Under the pieces are notes generated by a model, which was given only the letters and a program-made list of their open reading frames with translations, was not told the DNA's origin and ran no database searches. The position numbers and the translations under genes are program-made. Of a stretch of 64,000 nt of DNA, positions 1-9,762 are shown one piece after another. Source of the stretch: an uncultured Rhodospirillaceae bacterium (GTDB lineage: Bacteria > Pseudomonadota > Alphaproteobacteria > Rhodospirillales > Casp-alpha2). Position 1 is the first letter of the stretch. Each line of letters starts with the position of its first letter. The DNA is taken from NCBI GenBank assembly GCA_913030825.1, contig CAJWCU010000004.1:172103-236102 (forward strand), written 5' to 3'.

Positions 1-584
1 ATCGGATTGTGGACCGGACGCCCTCCCTGGATTTCGTTATCGGCGCGAACCTTGTTGGTCCGCTGCTGACGCAAACTGTGTCGATTTCCCCATCGTCTCG
101 GCGAACATTACGCCGGATGATAGTGATTCTCAACAAAAGTTGTGCAACTGCGTTCGCGGCCCCTGATTTGACCTACACGGCCATGCTGGGGTTACGAACT
201 AAATTACACATCCGGAGAACAATTTATATTACCTGAATATAACGCACAATGGGTAAGTGGGGGGAAAACGGGGCGGCCAGGCAGTGGCTGTGCACTGGTA
301 CGAGTCTTGCTGATAATTTCCTGGAAGTCTTGCGTGACCAAGGGGAAGCCAGTTCATATGTCGGCCGATCACGAGCCAATACCCACCGCTGGACCGATCG
401 GCAGCCGAGGGCGGAGACCGGGGGAGGGCACGGTATGCCTGGGTTCCCGAGCAGTTCGGCGGAGCGCTCGACTGCCGCAGCTCCGGTGCGAGGGACGTTC
501 CGCGCCGTCCGGCAAATGTTTCCCCGACAGCCAGGATTGCGGCAGAATCTGCCGCAGACGCCGCAGCCGAAAGATTGATAGACC
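1..584. other. Left-edge stretch without a supportable gene
   Basis: About 580 bases with no convincing gene. The first 240 bases are visibly richer in A and T than the rest of the window, as expected of intergenic DNA. Several overlapping frames stay open between 229 and 850 on both strands, but they have low-complexity Arg/Pro/Ser translations, no good ribosome-binding site and no family resemblance. The only structure I see is a 17-base palindrome at 539-555. Confidence 0.5.
539..555. promoter_or_regulatory. 17-base palindrome before the Ala-rich protein gene
   Basis: GCGGCAGA and TCTGCCGC flank a single central A, an exact inverted repeat ending 29 bases before the start codon of the next gene. 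With no loop it is a poor RNA hairpin but a plausible site for a dimeric DNA-binding protein. No regulator can be assigned. Confidence 0.3.
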
Positions 585-1544
585 ATGATTGACCGAATTC
601 CGGGCCAAGGTGCCGCACAACCCCTGTTGACCGCCGCTTTGGAGGCGACGCGGACGACATCTGGTAAGAAGGCATCGACGCCGGCCGATCCGTTGCTTGC
701 CGCGCTGGAAAAGTCGGATCCTGAAAAGGCCGCGGACTTGCGCAAGAAGCTGGAGCAAGCGAAAGGCATCCTCGACCAGATCAAGGCGGCCAAAGTCGAT
801 TTCGACGAACAGCGTAAGGCCGCCGCCCGTGAAAAAATCCAAAGGATCAAAGAGCAGCTGAAGATGCTGCGGATGCTGGCGGCGGTGAACCCCGAAGCGG
901 CGGCCCGGCGGGCGGCTCAGCTCAGCCGGGAGCTTTCGGCGGCCGTCAAGGAATACGCCGGTGCGGGCGGTGGCGCGGGTGCCGGTCTTGCCGCCGGTGC
1001 CGGGACGGCCGGCATCGGCGTGTCGGCCGAAGGGATGGCTGGCGGCGCGGGGGCCGCAGGTGCCGCAGGCGCCGCTGTATCAGCGGAAACCGTCGGCGAT
1101 CCGACTGCCGGGGCGGCGGCCGTTCCCGAAGCCCAGGGCACGCCGCCGGACGGTACGGCGGCGGCGGGACCGCCCGTGGATTCAGGACAGGGCACAAACG
1201 CGCCGGAAAATTTGACACAGGAAGGTGGCGACGGGGAATCGGAGAATGGCAACGCGGGCGACAGCCTGCGGGAGCGGGTCCAACGGCAGGTCGCGGAGTC
1301 GAACCAGGCCTTCGGCGCCGACCGTGCCGATCAGGACTTTGCCCGCGAGGTTCGGGAAATCAAGAACGCCCTGAAAGCCATCATCGAGGCGGCCAAGCGA
1401 AAGCTGCAACAGGACGACGACCCAAGCGCCGACCAGGATATCAAGGATGCGGAGAAGGCCCTGAACGACGTCGACCGGACCCTGGCGCAGATGTCGACGA
1501 CCGGTACGGCTGGGCTGGCCGGCGTCGTGAACATTCTGGCGTAG
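585..1544 (+). CDS. Ala/Gly-rich coiled-coil protein of unknown function
   Basis: A 319-residue protein I do not recognise. Residues about 30-125 are charged, Lys/Glu/Gln-rich and heptad-like, suggesting a long helical coiled coil. Residues about 125-210 are a flexible Ala/Gly/Pro linker, and residues about 225-310 form a second charged helical segment. No signal peptide or membrane segment is visible, so it is probably cytoplasmic. The ATG at 585 has only a weak purine-rich stretch before it. A tRNA-Thr gene follows on the opposite strand. The layout (helix, disordered linker, helix) is typical of scaffold or flagellar-accessory proteins, but nothing here proves that. The reading frame is solid and the function unknown. 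Confidence 0.6.
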   Translation: MIDRIPGQGAAQPLLTAALEATRTTSGKKASTPADPLLAALEKSDPEKAADLRKKLEQAKGILDQIKAAKVDFDEQRKAAAREKIQRIKEQLKMLRMLAAVNPEAAARRAAQLSRELSAAVKEYAGAGGGAGAGLAAGAGTAGIGVSAEGMAGGAGAAGAAGAAVSAETVGDPTAGAAAVPEAQGTPPDGTAAAGPPVDSGQGTNAPENLTQEGGDGESENGNAGDSLRERVQRQVAESNQAFGADRADQDFAREVREIKNALKAIIEAAKRKLQQDDDPSADQDIKDAEKALNDVDRTLAQMSTTGTAGLAGVVNILA

Positions 1545-1557
1545 ACGCCAAACCACG

Positions 1558-1581
1558 GCACGGCCCCGCCCGAAGCCGTGC
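1558..1581. terminator. Hairpin between convergent genes
   Basis: GCACGGC (1558-1564) and GCCGTGC (1575-1581) form a 7-bp stem with a 10-base loop, 13 bases after the stop of the preceding gene and before the convergent tRNA-Thr. There is no U-tract, so this is a terminator-like hairpin only. Confidence 0.35.
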
Positions 1582-1615
1582 GATATGCCGTAATTTCGAT
1601 TGGTCGATGGGGAAA

Positions 1616-1690
<75 letters not shown>

Positions 1691-1917
1691 ATCCGGGTGA
1701 TCAAGAGGGGCGGACAATAGTATAGGGTTCGGCCGATGACAAGCACTCCGTGCCGATCATTTTCGCACGTCCGGCAAAGCGCTCGAACGTCCCGAAAGTT
1801 CGCCGCGAGTGGGGCTCCAATGGCTCTTTCAGGCACCCCCTAATGGCCCTTTCTGGTCGTCGCGCCGCCGACTAACGATAGCCGCTGAGTTGTTTCAACC
1901 CCGATTGGGAGGCGGTT

Positions 1918-3435
1918 ATGGAATCGAAAGTCAGCGGCATGTTCGAAGAGGGGCTCGATCCCGTCATTCAATCGGCGATGCTGGCGCCGAACTTGGCGCG
2001 GGAATTCATCCATGTCCTGCCTCTGATTACGCGGATCAACAAGGCGCACGTTCTTATGTTGGCGGATCGCGGCATTCTGGCCGCCACGACCGCGCGGCCT
2101 CTGGCTCAGGCGATACTGGCGCTTGAGGACGAAGGCGAGGGCGCCTTCACGTTGGACCCGGCGCTGGAGGATCCGTACTTCAACTACGAGGCGGAACTGA
2201 TTGCCCGCACCGGCACGGAGATCGGCGGCCGTGTCCATACCGCGCGCAGCCGCAACGACCTTTATGCCACCATGGACCGCCTGCGCGCGCGGGAGCTGGC
2301 CGACCGTTTCGCCGCGGCGGTGCTAGACCTGCGCTCCACCTTGATCGCCAAGGCGAAAGAACACCGTGACGTGCTGGCGCCCGGCTACACGCATTTACAG
2401 CCCGCGCAGCCGGTTACCTACGGGTATTTTCTGGCGGGCTTTGCGCAGGCATTGGAACGCGATTTCGCGAGGCTGGTCGAATGTCGCGCGCGCATCAACG
2501 TCTCGCCTCTCGGTGCCGGGGCCATGGCCGGGACATCTTTCCCCATCGACCGTGAGGCGACGGCCCGATGGCTCGGTTTCGACGCCGTCGGGCTTCATGC
2601 TCAGGATTGCATCGCGGCCCGTGACTTCCTTGCCGAACTGCTGGCGGCGGCGGGCATGACGGCGACGACTTGGGGGCGTCTGGCGCAAGATCTGTTCGTC
2701 ATGACGACGTATGAGTTCGGGACGTTGGAGCTGCCCGATAGCGTCGCCCAGACGTCCAGCATGATGCCGCAGAAGAAGAATATGTCGGCGCTGGAGGTAT
2801 TGCGGGCGAGTTCCGCCCAGATCATGGGCGCCCATACGACCGCGATGGAGGGGCTCAAGTCGGCGCACTATTCCTTTGGATTCGATTCCTGCTGCGATGC
2901 CTTTCGCTGGGCGTGGGATGCATTGGACGGCGCTGTTCGTGGCGCGGCGGTGGCCGGCGTCGTCGTCGGCAAAGCGCGGCCACGCGCAGACCGCATGGCA
3001 GATCTGGTGCGCGTCAATTTTTCGACGGCGACCGATCTTGCGGATATTCTGGTGCGCGATGCCCAATTTTCCTTTCGCGATGCCCACCATTTAGTCGGCG
3101 CGGTGGTCCGTGCGGCAATGAAGCGGGGCATGACGGCGGATCAGATCACCCTACCTTTCATCGCCGAAATCGCCGACACGGCCTTCGGTTGGCAGCTCGA
3201 CCTGGACGCCGATGCAGTCGTGCGGGCGGTCGACCCGGCCCAGGCGGTGCAGGCCCGACGCGACACCGGCGGGCCGTCCTCACATGACCTGGACCGCTTG
3301 TTTGAAAGTCTGGACGCGTCATTGGGCCGGGATCGGCGAACGCTACAGACCTGGGCGGCGGCAGGGAAAGCGGCAGCAGACAGCCTGGACACGGCCTTCG
3401 ACGCCTTGGCGGCGGGCGCGCGTTCGGGGGCTTGA
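1918..3435 (+). CDS. Argininosuccinate lyase-like protein (fumarase/aspartase superfamily)
   Basis: A 505-residue cytoplasmic lyase of the ArgH branch of the fumarase/aspartase superfamily. ArgH itself splits argininosuccinate into arginine and fumarate. Visible motifs are HTARSRND at 107-114, GYTHLQPAQPVTYGY near 156-170 with the active-site Thr158/His159 pair, and the mobile loop SSMMPQKKN at 280-288 with the catalytic Ser. Typical ArgH has HTGRSRND and MPQKKNPD. Here Gly becomes Ala, and NPD becomes NMS. It is also some 40 residues longer than usual. GGGAGG lies just before the ATG. The neighbours are not arginine genes, so it may be a paralogue acting on another substrate. The superfamily is certain and the substrate is not. 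Confidence 0.75.
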   Translation: MESKVSGMFEEGLDPVIQSAMLAPNLAREFIHVLPLITRINKAHVLMLADRGILAATTARPLAQAILALEDEGEGAFTLDPALEDPYFNYEAELIARTGTEIGGRVHTARSRNDLYATMDRLRARELADRFAAAVLDLRSTLIAKAKEHRDVLAPGYTHLQPAQPVTYGYFLAGFAQALERDFARLVECRARINVSPLGAGAMAGTSFPIDREATARWLGFDAVGLHAQDCIAARDFLAELLAAAGMTATTWGRLAQDLFVMTTYEFGTLELPDSVAQTSSMMPQKKNMSALEVLRASSAQIMGAHTTAMEGLKSAHYSFGFDSCCDAFRWAWDALDGAVRGAAVAGVVVGKARPRADRMADLVRVNFSTATDLADILVRDAQFSFRDAHHLVGAVVRAAMKRGMTADQITLPFIAEIADTAFGWQLDLDADAVVRAVDPAQAVQARRDTGGPSSHDLDRLFESLDASLGRDRRTLQTWAAAGKAAADSLDTAFDALAAGARSGA

Positions 3436-3489
3436 CGGTTGCGCTCTCCGGGCGTCAATCTGCGCCGATCCTCGCGAATCGGAGACCTC

Positions 3490-3672
3490 ATGAACGCATC
3501 GGACGATCCATCCGCCGATCCCCGGAAACGGCCCGGCCAGACCAAGGCAGGGGCCCGTGGCGCGCAAGAGCGTGCGGATCGCCAGGCCAAGCAGTTGCGC
3601 GCCAATCTGGCCAAACGCAAGCAACAGCAACGCAAACGGGATGCCGGGTCAGGTGAGGGCGGTGGCGTCTGA
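3490..3672 (+). CDS. Small basic protein of unknown function upstream of murA
   Basis: A 60-residue, very basic, hydrophilic protein. The N-terminal third is Pro/Asp/Ser-rich. The rest is helical with a run of Arg, Lys, Gln and Ala (AKQLRANLAKRKQQQRKRD), followed by a Gly-rich tail. Short proteins with a similar LRxNLxxRKxQ segment are, as I recall, found beside murA in many Alphaproteobacteria. I chose the ATG at 3490 over upstream starts because the conserved-looking part begins there. The basic helix could bind nucleic acid, but that is a guess. Confidence 0.6.
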   Translation: MNASDDPSADPRKRPGQTKAGARGAQERADRQAKQLRANLAKRKQQQRKRDAGSGEGGGV

Positions 3673-3762
3673 AGCCATCGGCGCGGCCCCGCCGGACGGC
3701 GAGCGGCAACAAACCGCAATCCCGCCATGACAGGGCCCCATTCCTTCTGTTAATCAACATCC

Positions 3763-5043
3763 ATGGACAGCATTCGAATCCGGGGCGGCCGTCCCCTTAA
3801 CGGCACCATCGCGATCGGCGGGGCGAAGAACGCGGCGTTGCCGCTCATGGCCTGCGCGCTTCTCACCGAAGACCCGCTGGAATTGACCAACATGCCCGAC
3901 CTGGCGGACCTCGCCACCATGGGCAGCCTGCTGGGCGAATTGGGCGCCGAAGTGACCCGCGAGAAGGGCGAGAACGGCAACGAGCCGTTGGTCCGCCTGC
4001 ATGCCCGCGAGATCACCGCGACCGAAGCGCCCTATGACCTGGTCCGCCGGATGCGCGCCTCGGTCGTCGTCATGGGCCCGCTGCTGGCCCGGGCCGGGCG
4101 GGCGCGGGTGTCGCTGCCGGGCGGATGCGCTATCGGCACGCGGCCGGTCGATTTGCACCTGAAGGCGCTGGAGGACCTGGGTGCCGAGATCGAACTCAAG
4201 GAAGGCTATATCCAGGCGACGGCGCCGAACGGGTTGACCGGCGGCCATATCCTGTTCCCCAAGGTCTCCGTGGGGGCCACGGAAAACGCCCTGATGGCGG
4301 CGGTCCTTGCCAAGGGCGAAACGGTCATCGCCAATGCGGCGCGCGAACCCGAGATCACCGATCTGGCGACCTGTCTGACGGAAATGGGCGCGAAGATTTC
4401 CGGCCTCGGCACGGATACCCTGAAGGTGACGGGCGTCGATCAATTGTCCGGCGCCCGCCACCGGGTGCTGCCCGACCGGATCGAGACCGGCACCTACGCC
4501 GCCGCCGCCGCGATCACGGGGGGTGAACTGACCCTGACCGGTACCCGCGCCGATCTGATCGAAAGCACCATCGACCTGCTGGAGCGCGCGGGCGTCGAAG
4601 TCACCGAAGGGCCCGAGGGGCTGAAGGTCAACCGCGCCAATTGCGAATTGCGCGGCGTCGACAGCATGACCGAACCCTATCCCGGCTTTCCGACCGACAT
4701 GCAGGCCCAGATCATGGCCATGATGACCGTCGCCTCCGGGGCCGCGATGATCACGGAAACGATCTTCGAAAACCGCTTCATGCATGTGCCCGAGCTCTGC
4801 CGCATGGGCGCCGACATCAACGTCCATGGGTCTTCGGCCATCGTCCGGGGCGTCAAGAAGTTATCCGGCGCACCCGTCATGGCGACGGATTTACGGGCCT
4901 CGGTTTCCCTGGTGCTCGCCGGTCTGGCGGCCGAGGGCGAAACCCAGGTCAACCGGGTCTATCATCTGGACCGGGGGTATGAACGGCTCGAGGAAAAACT
5001 CGGCGCCTGTGGTGCCGATATCGCCCGGGTACCCGGCGCCTAA
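3763..5043 (+). CDS. murA: UDP-N-acetylglucosamine 1-carboxyvinyltransferase (MurA)
   Basis: First committed step of peptidoglycan synthesis in the cytoplasm: transfers enolpyruvate from phosphoenolpyruvate to UDP-GlcNAc. At 426 residues it has normal family length. The substrate-binding Lys22-Asn23 pair sits in GGAKNAALP. The active-site Cys122 lies in the loop [13 protein letters not shown], meaning the enzyme should be fosfomycin-sensitive, unlike the Asp variants. The two-lobed inside-out alpha/beta barrel repeat can be followed through the whole length (for example FPTDMQAQ in the second half). It begins the conserved alphaproteobacterial run that continues with hisG-hisD. Its stop codon overlaps that of the convergent small membrane-protein gene by four bases. 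Confidence 0.97.
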   Translation: MDSIRIRGGRPLNGTIAIGGAKNAALPLMACALLTEDPLELTNMPDLADLATMGSLLGELGAEVTREKGENGNEPLVRLHAREITATEAPYDLVRRMRASVVVMGPLLARAGRARVSLPGGCAIGTRPVDLHLKALEDLGAEIELKEGYIQATAPNGLTGGHILFPKVSVGATENALMAAVLAKGETVIANAAREPEITDLATCLTEMGAKISGLGTDTLKVTGVDQLSGARHRVLPDRIETGTYAAAAAITGGELTLTGTRADLIESTIDLLERAGVEVTEGPEGLKVNRANCELRGVDSMTEPYPGFPTDMQAQIMAMMTVASGAAMITETIFENRFMHVPELCRMGADINVHGSSAIVRGVKKLSGAPVMATDLRASVSLVLAGLAAEGETQVNRVYHLDRGYERLEEKLGACGADIARVPGA

Positions 5044-5363
5044 GCGCGATCAGCCGAAGGAAACGGTGCCTCCGAGGACGAGCGGGAGATCCGTTCGTAG
5101 GCCTTGGATAGCTTGAGATAGGCCCGTTCCGTTCGGCGCAATTGTTGCCAGACCGCGATAGCCCAGGTGAATGACGTGATGAGGCTCGCCAATACCAGCG
5201 CGAGAAAAATCTCGTCGAGTTCAAAAGCTTCATGGCCTCGGGACACGTCGTGGATGAATTCAAAAGCGTCCAGATTATAGAGCGCGAATGCTAGGATGGC
5301 GCTGCCGACCGCCGAGGCGCCGACCGGTATCCACAGGTTCTTGCGGTGCGGATCGTCCGTCAT
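5040..5363 (-). CDS. Small two-helix membrane protein
   Basis: A 107-residue protein of unknown function. Two hydrophobic segments lie at about 10-28 ([19 protein letters not shown]) and 50-72 ([19 protein letters not shown]). Between them is an acidic loop, and a basic C-terminal helix follows ([19 protein letters not shown]). The pattern resembles the membrane-anchor half of sensor kinases or diguanylate cyclases whose catalytic domain is absent, but there is no sign of a frameshift. I prefer the ATG at 5363 over the longer frame starting at 5414. Its ribosome-binding site is weak. Confidence 0.5.
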   Translation of the reverse strand: MTDDPHRKNLWIPVGASAVGSAILAFALYNLDAFEFIHDVSRGHEAFELDEIFLALVLASLITSFTWAIAVWQQLRRTERAYLKLSKAYERISRSSSEAPFPSADRA

Positions 5364-5507
5364 GTTTTGATTTTTTCCAGGTTTTCTCAACTGGTAATGG
5401 TTTATGCGAAACACGCGCCCGTCCCAAGCGGATAGTTACGCTACCGCGCGGCTGGCGGGAAAACGGAGCTTTCGGTATCCTTCCGGAAAAATTGGGAGGA
5501 TACAGTC

Positions 5508-6344
5508 ATGTTGAAGGCCCTGCGGACGGAGGCTCTCCGTCAATTCCAGGAAGAAGGCTATTACTCGCCGGTCGACGTGATCCTGGCCGAGGAAGTGCGC
5601 GAATACCGCGCGCGGGTCGAAGAATTCGAGGCCGCGCAGGGCGCGCCGCTCGGCGGCCTGCAGCGCAACAAGACGCACCTTCTATTCAAATGGCTGGACG
5701 ATCTGGTCCATGACGACCGTATCGTCGATATCATGGAAGACATCCTGGGCCCCGACATTCTGTGCTGGAACACCCTGGTCTGGACCAAGGAGCCGGGCGC
5801 CGGGCAATACGTTTCCTGGCATCAGGACAGCAATTATTGGGGGCTTGCCGGCGGCGAGGTCGTAACGGCCTGGCTGGCCTTGTCCGAAGCCAGCGAGGAA
5901 GCCGGCTGCATGCGCGTTCTGCCCGGCACCCACCTGGGCCCGCCCCTGAAGCATGAAGACCTGTATCACGAGAACAACATGCTGACCCGGGGCCAGGAAA
6001 TCACCCAAGGCATCGACGAAAGCCATGCCGTAACCATGCCGCTGAAACCCGGGCAGATGTCCCTGCACAACATCCGCCTGGCCCATGCCTCCGGCCCCAA
6101 TCTTTCGAACGACCGGCGGATGGGGATTTCCTTCCACTACATGCCCGCCAAGGCGATGCAGAGCGTCGGGCAATGGGATTCCGCCGCCCTGGTGCGCGGC
6201 GAAGACCGCTTCAACCATTTCGAACACACCCCCCGTGTCGCGGTGGAAGGCGACGCCGATGCCGCCGCCTATCACGCCAAGGCCGCCGAGGCGGTGCGCC
6301 AGGTGCTCTATCACGGCGCCGAAAACATGACCGCCAAGCTCTGA
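5508..6344 (+). CDS. Phytanoyl-CoA dioxygenase family protein (PhyH-like)
   Basis: A 278-residue Fe(II)/2-oxoglutarate-dependent oxygenase of the PhyH family, which hydroxylates small organic substrates or CoA esters. The iron triad is visible: His105 and Asp107 in SWHQDSNYW, and the distal His193 in LAHASGPNLS. Arg residues just after it (NDRR) would hold 2-oxoglutarate. There is no signal peptide, so it is cytoplasmic. GGGAGG precedes the start. An alpha/beta hydrolase follows 20 bases later in the same direction, so the two probably form an operon. Both sit between murA and hisG, where relatives usually have other small genes, suggesting local insertion. The substrate cannot be read from the sequence. 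Confidence 0.85.
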   Translation: MLKALRTEALRQFQEEGYYSPVDVILAEEVREYRARVEEFEAAQGAPLGGLQRNKTHLLFKWLDDLVHDDRIVDIMEDILGPDILCWNTLVWTKEPGAGQYVSWHQDSNYWGLAGGEVVTAWLALSEASEEAGCMRVLPGTHLGPPLKHEDLYHENNMLTRGQEITQGIDESHAVTMPLKPGQMSLHNIRLAHASGPNLSNDRRMGISFHYMPAKAMQSVGQWDSAALVRGEDRFNHFEHTPRVAVEGDADAAAYHAKAAEAVRQVLYHGAENMTAKL

Positions 6345-6364
6345 TCCGACCGAGACCCCCACGC

Positions 6365-7138
6365 ATGACCGACGACACGTTCTACATCGCCGCCGGCGAC
6401 CATCGGCTGGAAGCCCGCTGGTGGGCCGGTCCCGCCGATACGGCACTGGTTTTCCTCCACGAAGGATTGGGCTGCGTCGATCTTTGGCGTGACGTGCCGG
6501 AGGCGCTTGGCCGATCGACCGGGTTGGCCGCTTTCGCCTATTCCCGGCCCGGCTACGGCCGGTCGTCGGGGATCACCCTGCCGCGCCCGTCGGATTATCA
6601 CGTGGTGGAAGCCGATGACATTCTGCCCGCTGTCCTGGACGCCGTCGGGATCGAACGGGCGGTCCTGATCGGCCATTCCGACGGCGGGACCATCGCCCTG
6701 ATGACGGCGGCCAAGGACCCCCGCATCAAGGGGGCGGTGACCATGGCAGCCCATGTCTTCAACGAAGAAATCACCTTGGCCGGGATCCGCGAGGCCCGCC
6801 AGGCCTGGGAGACGACGAACCTGCGGGAAAAGCTGCGCCGTTATCACGGCGACAACGTCGACGCGGCGTTTCACGGCTGGAACGATACCTGGCAGCGCCC
6901 GGATTTCGCCGATTGGAACGTCGAAGCGGGGCTTGCCGGCGTAGGATGCCCGGTCCTGGTCGTCCAGGGGGCGGACGACCAATACGGCTCCGCCGAACAG
7001 GTCCACGCCATCGCCCGTGGGGTCGCGGGACCGGCGCAAGAGCTGATCCTGCCCGATTGCGGGCATAGCCCCCATCTGGAGGCGCCCGAGCCCCTGTTCG
7101 CCGCCGTTAACCAATTCGTCGCCGACTTGTCCCTATAA
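6365..7138 (+). CDS. Alpha/beta hydrolase
   Basis: A 257-residue cytoplasmic alpha/beta-hydrolase-fold enzyme (esterase, thioesterase or C-C hydrolase type). The nucleophile elbow is GHSDGG with Ser105. The oxyanion region is LHEGLG near 31-36. The acid Asp lies in VQGADDQYG and the catalytic His in DCGHSPHLE near the C-terminus. The ATG at 6365 was chosen because the fold begins there and upstream sequence overlaps the preceding dioxygenase gene. Co-transcription with that dioxygenase suggests the pair acts on the same compound, for example hydrolysis after hydroxylation; this is inference. Confidence 0.85.
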   Translation: MTDDTFYIAAGDHRLEARWWAGPADTALVFLHEGLGCVDLWRDVPEALGRSTGLAAFAYSRPGYGRSSGITLPRPSDYHVVEADDILPAVLDAVGIERAVLIGHSDGGTIALMTAAKDPRIKGAVTMAAHVFNEEITLAGIREARQAWETTNLREKLRRYHGDNVDAAFHGWNDTWQRPDFADWNVEAGLAGVGCPVLVVQGADDQYGSAEQVHAIARGVAGPAQELILPDCGHSPHLEAPEPLFAAVNQFVADLSL

Positions 7139-7268
7139 CGCCCGTAAATCCGCCATGCGTTGGGGGTTTTTCGTTCCTGTTCGGGGGCCTGTCCCCTGGT
7201 AAGATGGGGGGAAACCCTCTATGTATGCGGCCCGATCAATTGGAACGCGGCATGGGAACGCGAAGACG

Positions 7269-7964
7269 ATGACGAAAACGGCGATGAACCCGACCATGAA
7301 CCCAAACGAAAAACTGGTCCTGGCCCTGCCGAAGGGGCGCATCCTAGAGGAAGTGATGCCGCTGGTCCGTCATGCCGGGATTGAGCCGGAAGCCGCCTTC
7401 GACGACAGCAAAAGCCGCCAGCTGCGCTTCACCACCAACATCCCCAACCTGGACATCATTCGTGTGCGGTCGTTCGACGTCGCGACCTTCGTCGCCTTCG
7501 GTGCCGCGCATCTGGGTGTCGCCGGGAACGACGTGTTGTTGGAATTCGATTATTCGGAAATCTATGCGCCCGTCGACCTGGGCATCGGCTATTGCCGCCT
7601 GGCCGTGGCCGAACCGGCCGAGATGATCAAGGGCGACGATCCGCAGCAATGGTCGTCGATCCGGGTCGCCACCAAGTATCCGGGCCTGACGCGCCGGTAT
7701 TTCGCCGAACGCGGCGTTCATGCCGAATGCATCAAGCTGAACGGCGCCATGGAACTGGCCCCGACGCTGGGGCTGTGCCGCCGTATCGTCGATCTGGTCT
7801 CGACGGGGGCGACCATGAAGGCCAACGGTCTGGTCGAGGTCGAAACCATCGCCGAGATCACCTCGCGCCTCGCCGTCAATCGGGCCGCCTGGAAGACCCG
7901 CCCGCGCGAAATCGGCGGCTGGGTCAACAAATTCAAGGAGGCGGCGGATGCCCTTGCGGCTTGA
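7269..7964 (+). CDS. hisG: ATP phosphoribosyltransferase, short form (HisG)
   Basis: First step of histidine synthesis: condenses ATP with phosphoribosyl pyrophosphate. About 231 residues from the ATG at 7269, the short HisGs form that lacks the C-terminal regulatory domain. In known systems this form needs the HisRS-like HisZ subunit for activity and feedback control, and no hisZ is in this window. Visible motifs are [11 protein letters not shown] at the N-terminus and the PRPP-binding segment [16 protein letters not shown]. In-frame ATG codons at 7221, 7284 and 7296 make the exact start uncertain. The gene overlaps hisD by 17 bases, so translation is probably coupled. Confidence 0.93.
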   Translation: MTKTAMNPTMNPNEKLVLALPKGRILEEVMPLVRHAGIEPEAAFDDSKSRQLRFTTNIPNLDIIRVRSFDVATFVAFGAAHLGVAGNDVLLEFDYSEIYAPVDLGIGYCRLAVAEPAEMIKGDDPQQWSSIRVATKYPGLTRRYFAERGVHAECIKLNGAMELAPTLGLCRRIVDLVSTGATMKANGLVEVETIAEITSRLAVNRAAWKTRPREIGGWVNKFKEAADALAA

Positions 7965-9252
7965 TTCCCGCGATCCGGGTTTCGAGGCGGCGTTCAAGGA
8001 CTTCCTGGGCGCCAAGCGCGAGACCGAGGCCGATGTGGTCGATGCCGTCGCCGCCATCCTGGCCGACGTCAAAGCGCGCGGCGATGCGGCTGTCCTCGAA
8101 TACACGGCCAAGTTCGACCGGTTCGAGCTGAGCCTGGAGACCATGGCCATCGGCCGCGCCGAATTGGACGCGGCCAAGGATCAGGTCCCGGCGGAAACCC
8201 TATCGGCGCTGGATACGGCGGCGGCGCGCATTCGTGCCTTCCACGAAAAGCAATTGCCGGAAGATTTGGATTTCACCGACGCGGCGGGCCTGCGCCTGGG
8301 CTATCGCTGGCAGGCGGTCGAGGCGGCGGGGCTTTACGTGCCCGGCGGTACGGCGGCCTACCCGTCGTCGGTCCTGATGAACGCGATCCCGGCCAAGGTC
8401 GCCGGGGTGGACCGCCTGGTGATGGTCGTGCCGACGCCCGACGGCGTGGTCAATCCGCTGGTTCTGGCGGCGGCGGCCCTTGCGGGCGTCGATGAGGTCT
8501 ACCGCATCGGCGGGGCCCAGGCCGTGGGGGCGCTGGCCTATGGCACGGAAACCATCCGCCCGGTGGACAAGATCGTCGGCCCCGGCAACGCTTTCGTGGC
8601 GGCCGCCAAGCGCCAGGTCTTCGGCACCGTCGGCATCGACATGATCGCCGGGCCGTCGGAGATCCTGGTCCTTGCCGACGGCCAGAACGATCCCGCCTGG
8701 ATCGCCGCCGACCTGTTGAGCCAGGCCGAACACGACGCCGCCGCGCAATCGATCCTGATCACTGACGACGGCGACTTCGCCGACGCCGTGATCGCCGCCG
8801 TGGACAGTCATCTGAAAGTTTTGCCGCGCACCGGCACGGCCAGCGAAAGTTGGGACAAATACGGCGCCGTCATCATGGTGCCGGACCTGGCTGCGGCCAT
8901 TCCGCTGGTCGATCGCGTGGCGCCCGAGCATCTGGAAATCGCCACCGAGAACGCCGATGCCCTGGGCCGCAAGGTCCGCAACGCGGGGGCCATCTTCATG
9001 GGCCGCTACGTGCCGGAAGCCATCGGCGATTATATCGCGGGTCCCAATCACGTCCTGCCGACGGCGCGCAGTGCGCGGTTCTCGTCGGGCCTGGGCGTGC
9101 TCGATTTCATGAAGCGCTCGTCGATGATCGAATGCGACGCCGATGGCCTGCGCGCCATCGGGCCCGAGGCCGTGGCCCTGGCCCGCGCCGAAGGGCTGGA
9201 CGCCCACGCGCTTTCCATTTCCATCCGCCTGAACACACCGGCGGGGGACTAG
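7948..9252 (+). CDS. hisD: Histidinol dehydrogenase (HisD)
   Basis: Last two steps of histidine synthesis: NAD-dependent, zinc-requiring oxidation of histidinol to histidine via the aldehyde. 434 residues, full length. Expected zinc ligands are all present: Gln259, His262, Asp361 and His420. The catalytic Glu327-His328 pair lies in VAPEHLEIA, and [11 protein letters not shown] is the family signature. The gene starts inside the end of hisG with AAGGAGGCGG as its ribosome-binding site, and is followed after 17 bases by the UPF0262 gene. This is the standard alphaproteobacterial hisGD operon arrangement. Confidence 0.97.
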   Translation: MPLRLDSRDPGFEAAFKDFLGAKRETEADVVDAVAAILADVKARGDAAVLEYTAKFDRFELSLETMAIGRAELDAAKDQVPAETLSALDTAAARIRAFHEKQLPEDLDFTDAAGLRLGYRWQAVEAAGLYVPGGTAAYPSSVLMNAIPAKVAGVDRLVMVVPTPDGVVNPLVLAAAALAGVDEVYRIGGAQAVGALAYGTETIRPVDKIVGPGNAFVAAAKRQVFGTVGIDMIAGPSEILVLADGQNDPAWIAADLLSQAEHDAAAQSILITDDGDFADAVIAAVDSHLKVLPRTGTASESWDKYGAVIMVPDLAAAIPLVDRVAPEHLEIATENADALGRKVRNAGAIFMGRYVPEAIGDYIAGPNHVLPTARSARFSSGLGVLDFMKRSSMIECDADGLRAIGPEAVALARAEGLDAHALSISIRLNTPAGD

Positions 9253-9269
9253 GCAGGAGGTGCGGGGCC

Positions 9270-9749
9270 ATGAGCGACGACACCCACCGCATCGTCGATA
9301 TCCAACTGGACGAGAAAAGCGTCGTCAGCCGCAGCCCGCAGGTCGACCACGAACGCAAAGTCGCGATCTACGACCTGCTTGAGGACAACACGTTCCGGCC
9401 ACGCGAAATCGACCATCCGGGGCCCTATGCCTTGCGTCTTTCGATCCAGGAAAACCGGCTGGTCTTCGACGTCGACGATGAAAGCCACGAACATCTGGTC
9501 AAGATCACCCTGCCGATCAGCGTGCTGAAACGCGTCGTGCGCGACTATTTCATGATTTGCGACAGCTACTTCAAGGCGATCACGACCTTGTCGCCGAGCC
9601 AGATCGAAGCCATCGACATGGGCCGGCGGGGCCTGCACAACGAGGGCGCGGAAATTCTCCGCACACGCCTGGACGACCGGGTGGAGATGAACCTGCGGAC
9701 GGCACGGCGGCTGTTCACGCTGGTCTGCGTTCTCCACATCAAGGCTTGA
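9270..9749 (+). CDS. UPF0262 family protein
   Basis: A 159-residue protein of the uncharacterised UPF0262 family, which as far as I know is confined to Alphaproteobacteria and sits next to hisD. Recognisable features are the N-terminal HRIVDIQLDE, the central DLLEDNTF, the strand-rich FDVDDE segment and the C-terminal IDMGRRGLHNEGAEILRTRL. No signal peptide or membrane helix is seen. GGCAGGAGG precedes the ATG at 9270. The constant linkage to hisD and a phosphatase suggests a housekeeping role, but no biochemical function is known to me. Confidence 0.9.
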   Translation: MSDDTHRIVDIQLDEKSVVSRSPQVDHERKVAIYDLLEDNTFRPREIDHPGPYALRLSIQENRLVFDVDDESHEHLVKITLPISVLKRVVRDYFMICDSYFKAITTLSPSQIEAIDMGRRGLHNEGAEILRTRLDDRVEMNLRTARRLFTLVCVLHIKA

Positions 9750-9762
9750 GGAGGCCGCGAAT

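Noticed and set aside
9..850. Several overlapping short frames at the left edge
   Set aside because: They contradict one another, have Arg/Ser/Pro-rich translations, and lack ribosome-binding sites.
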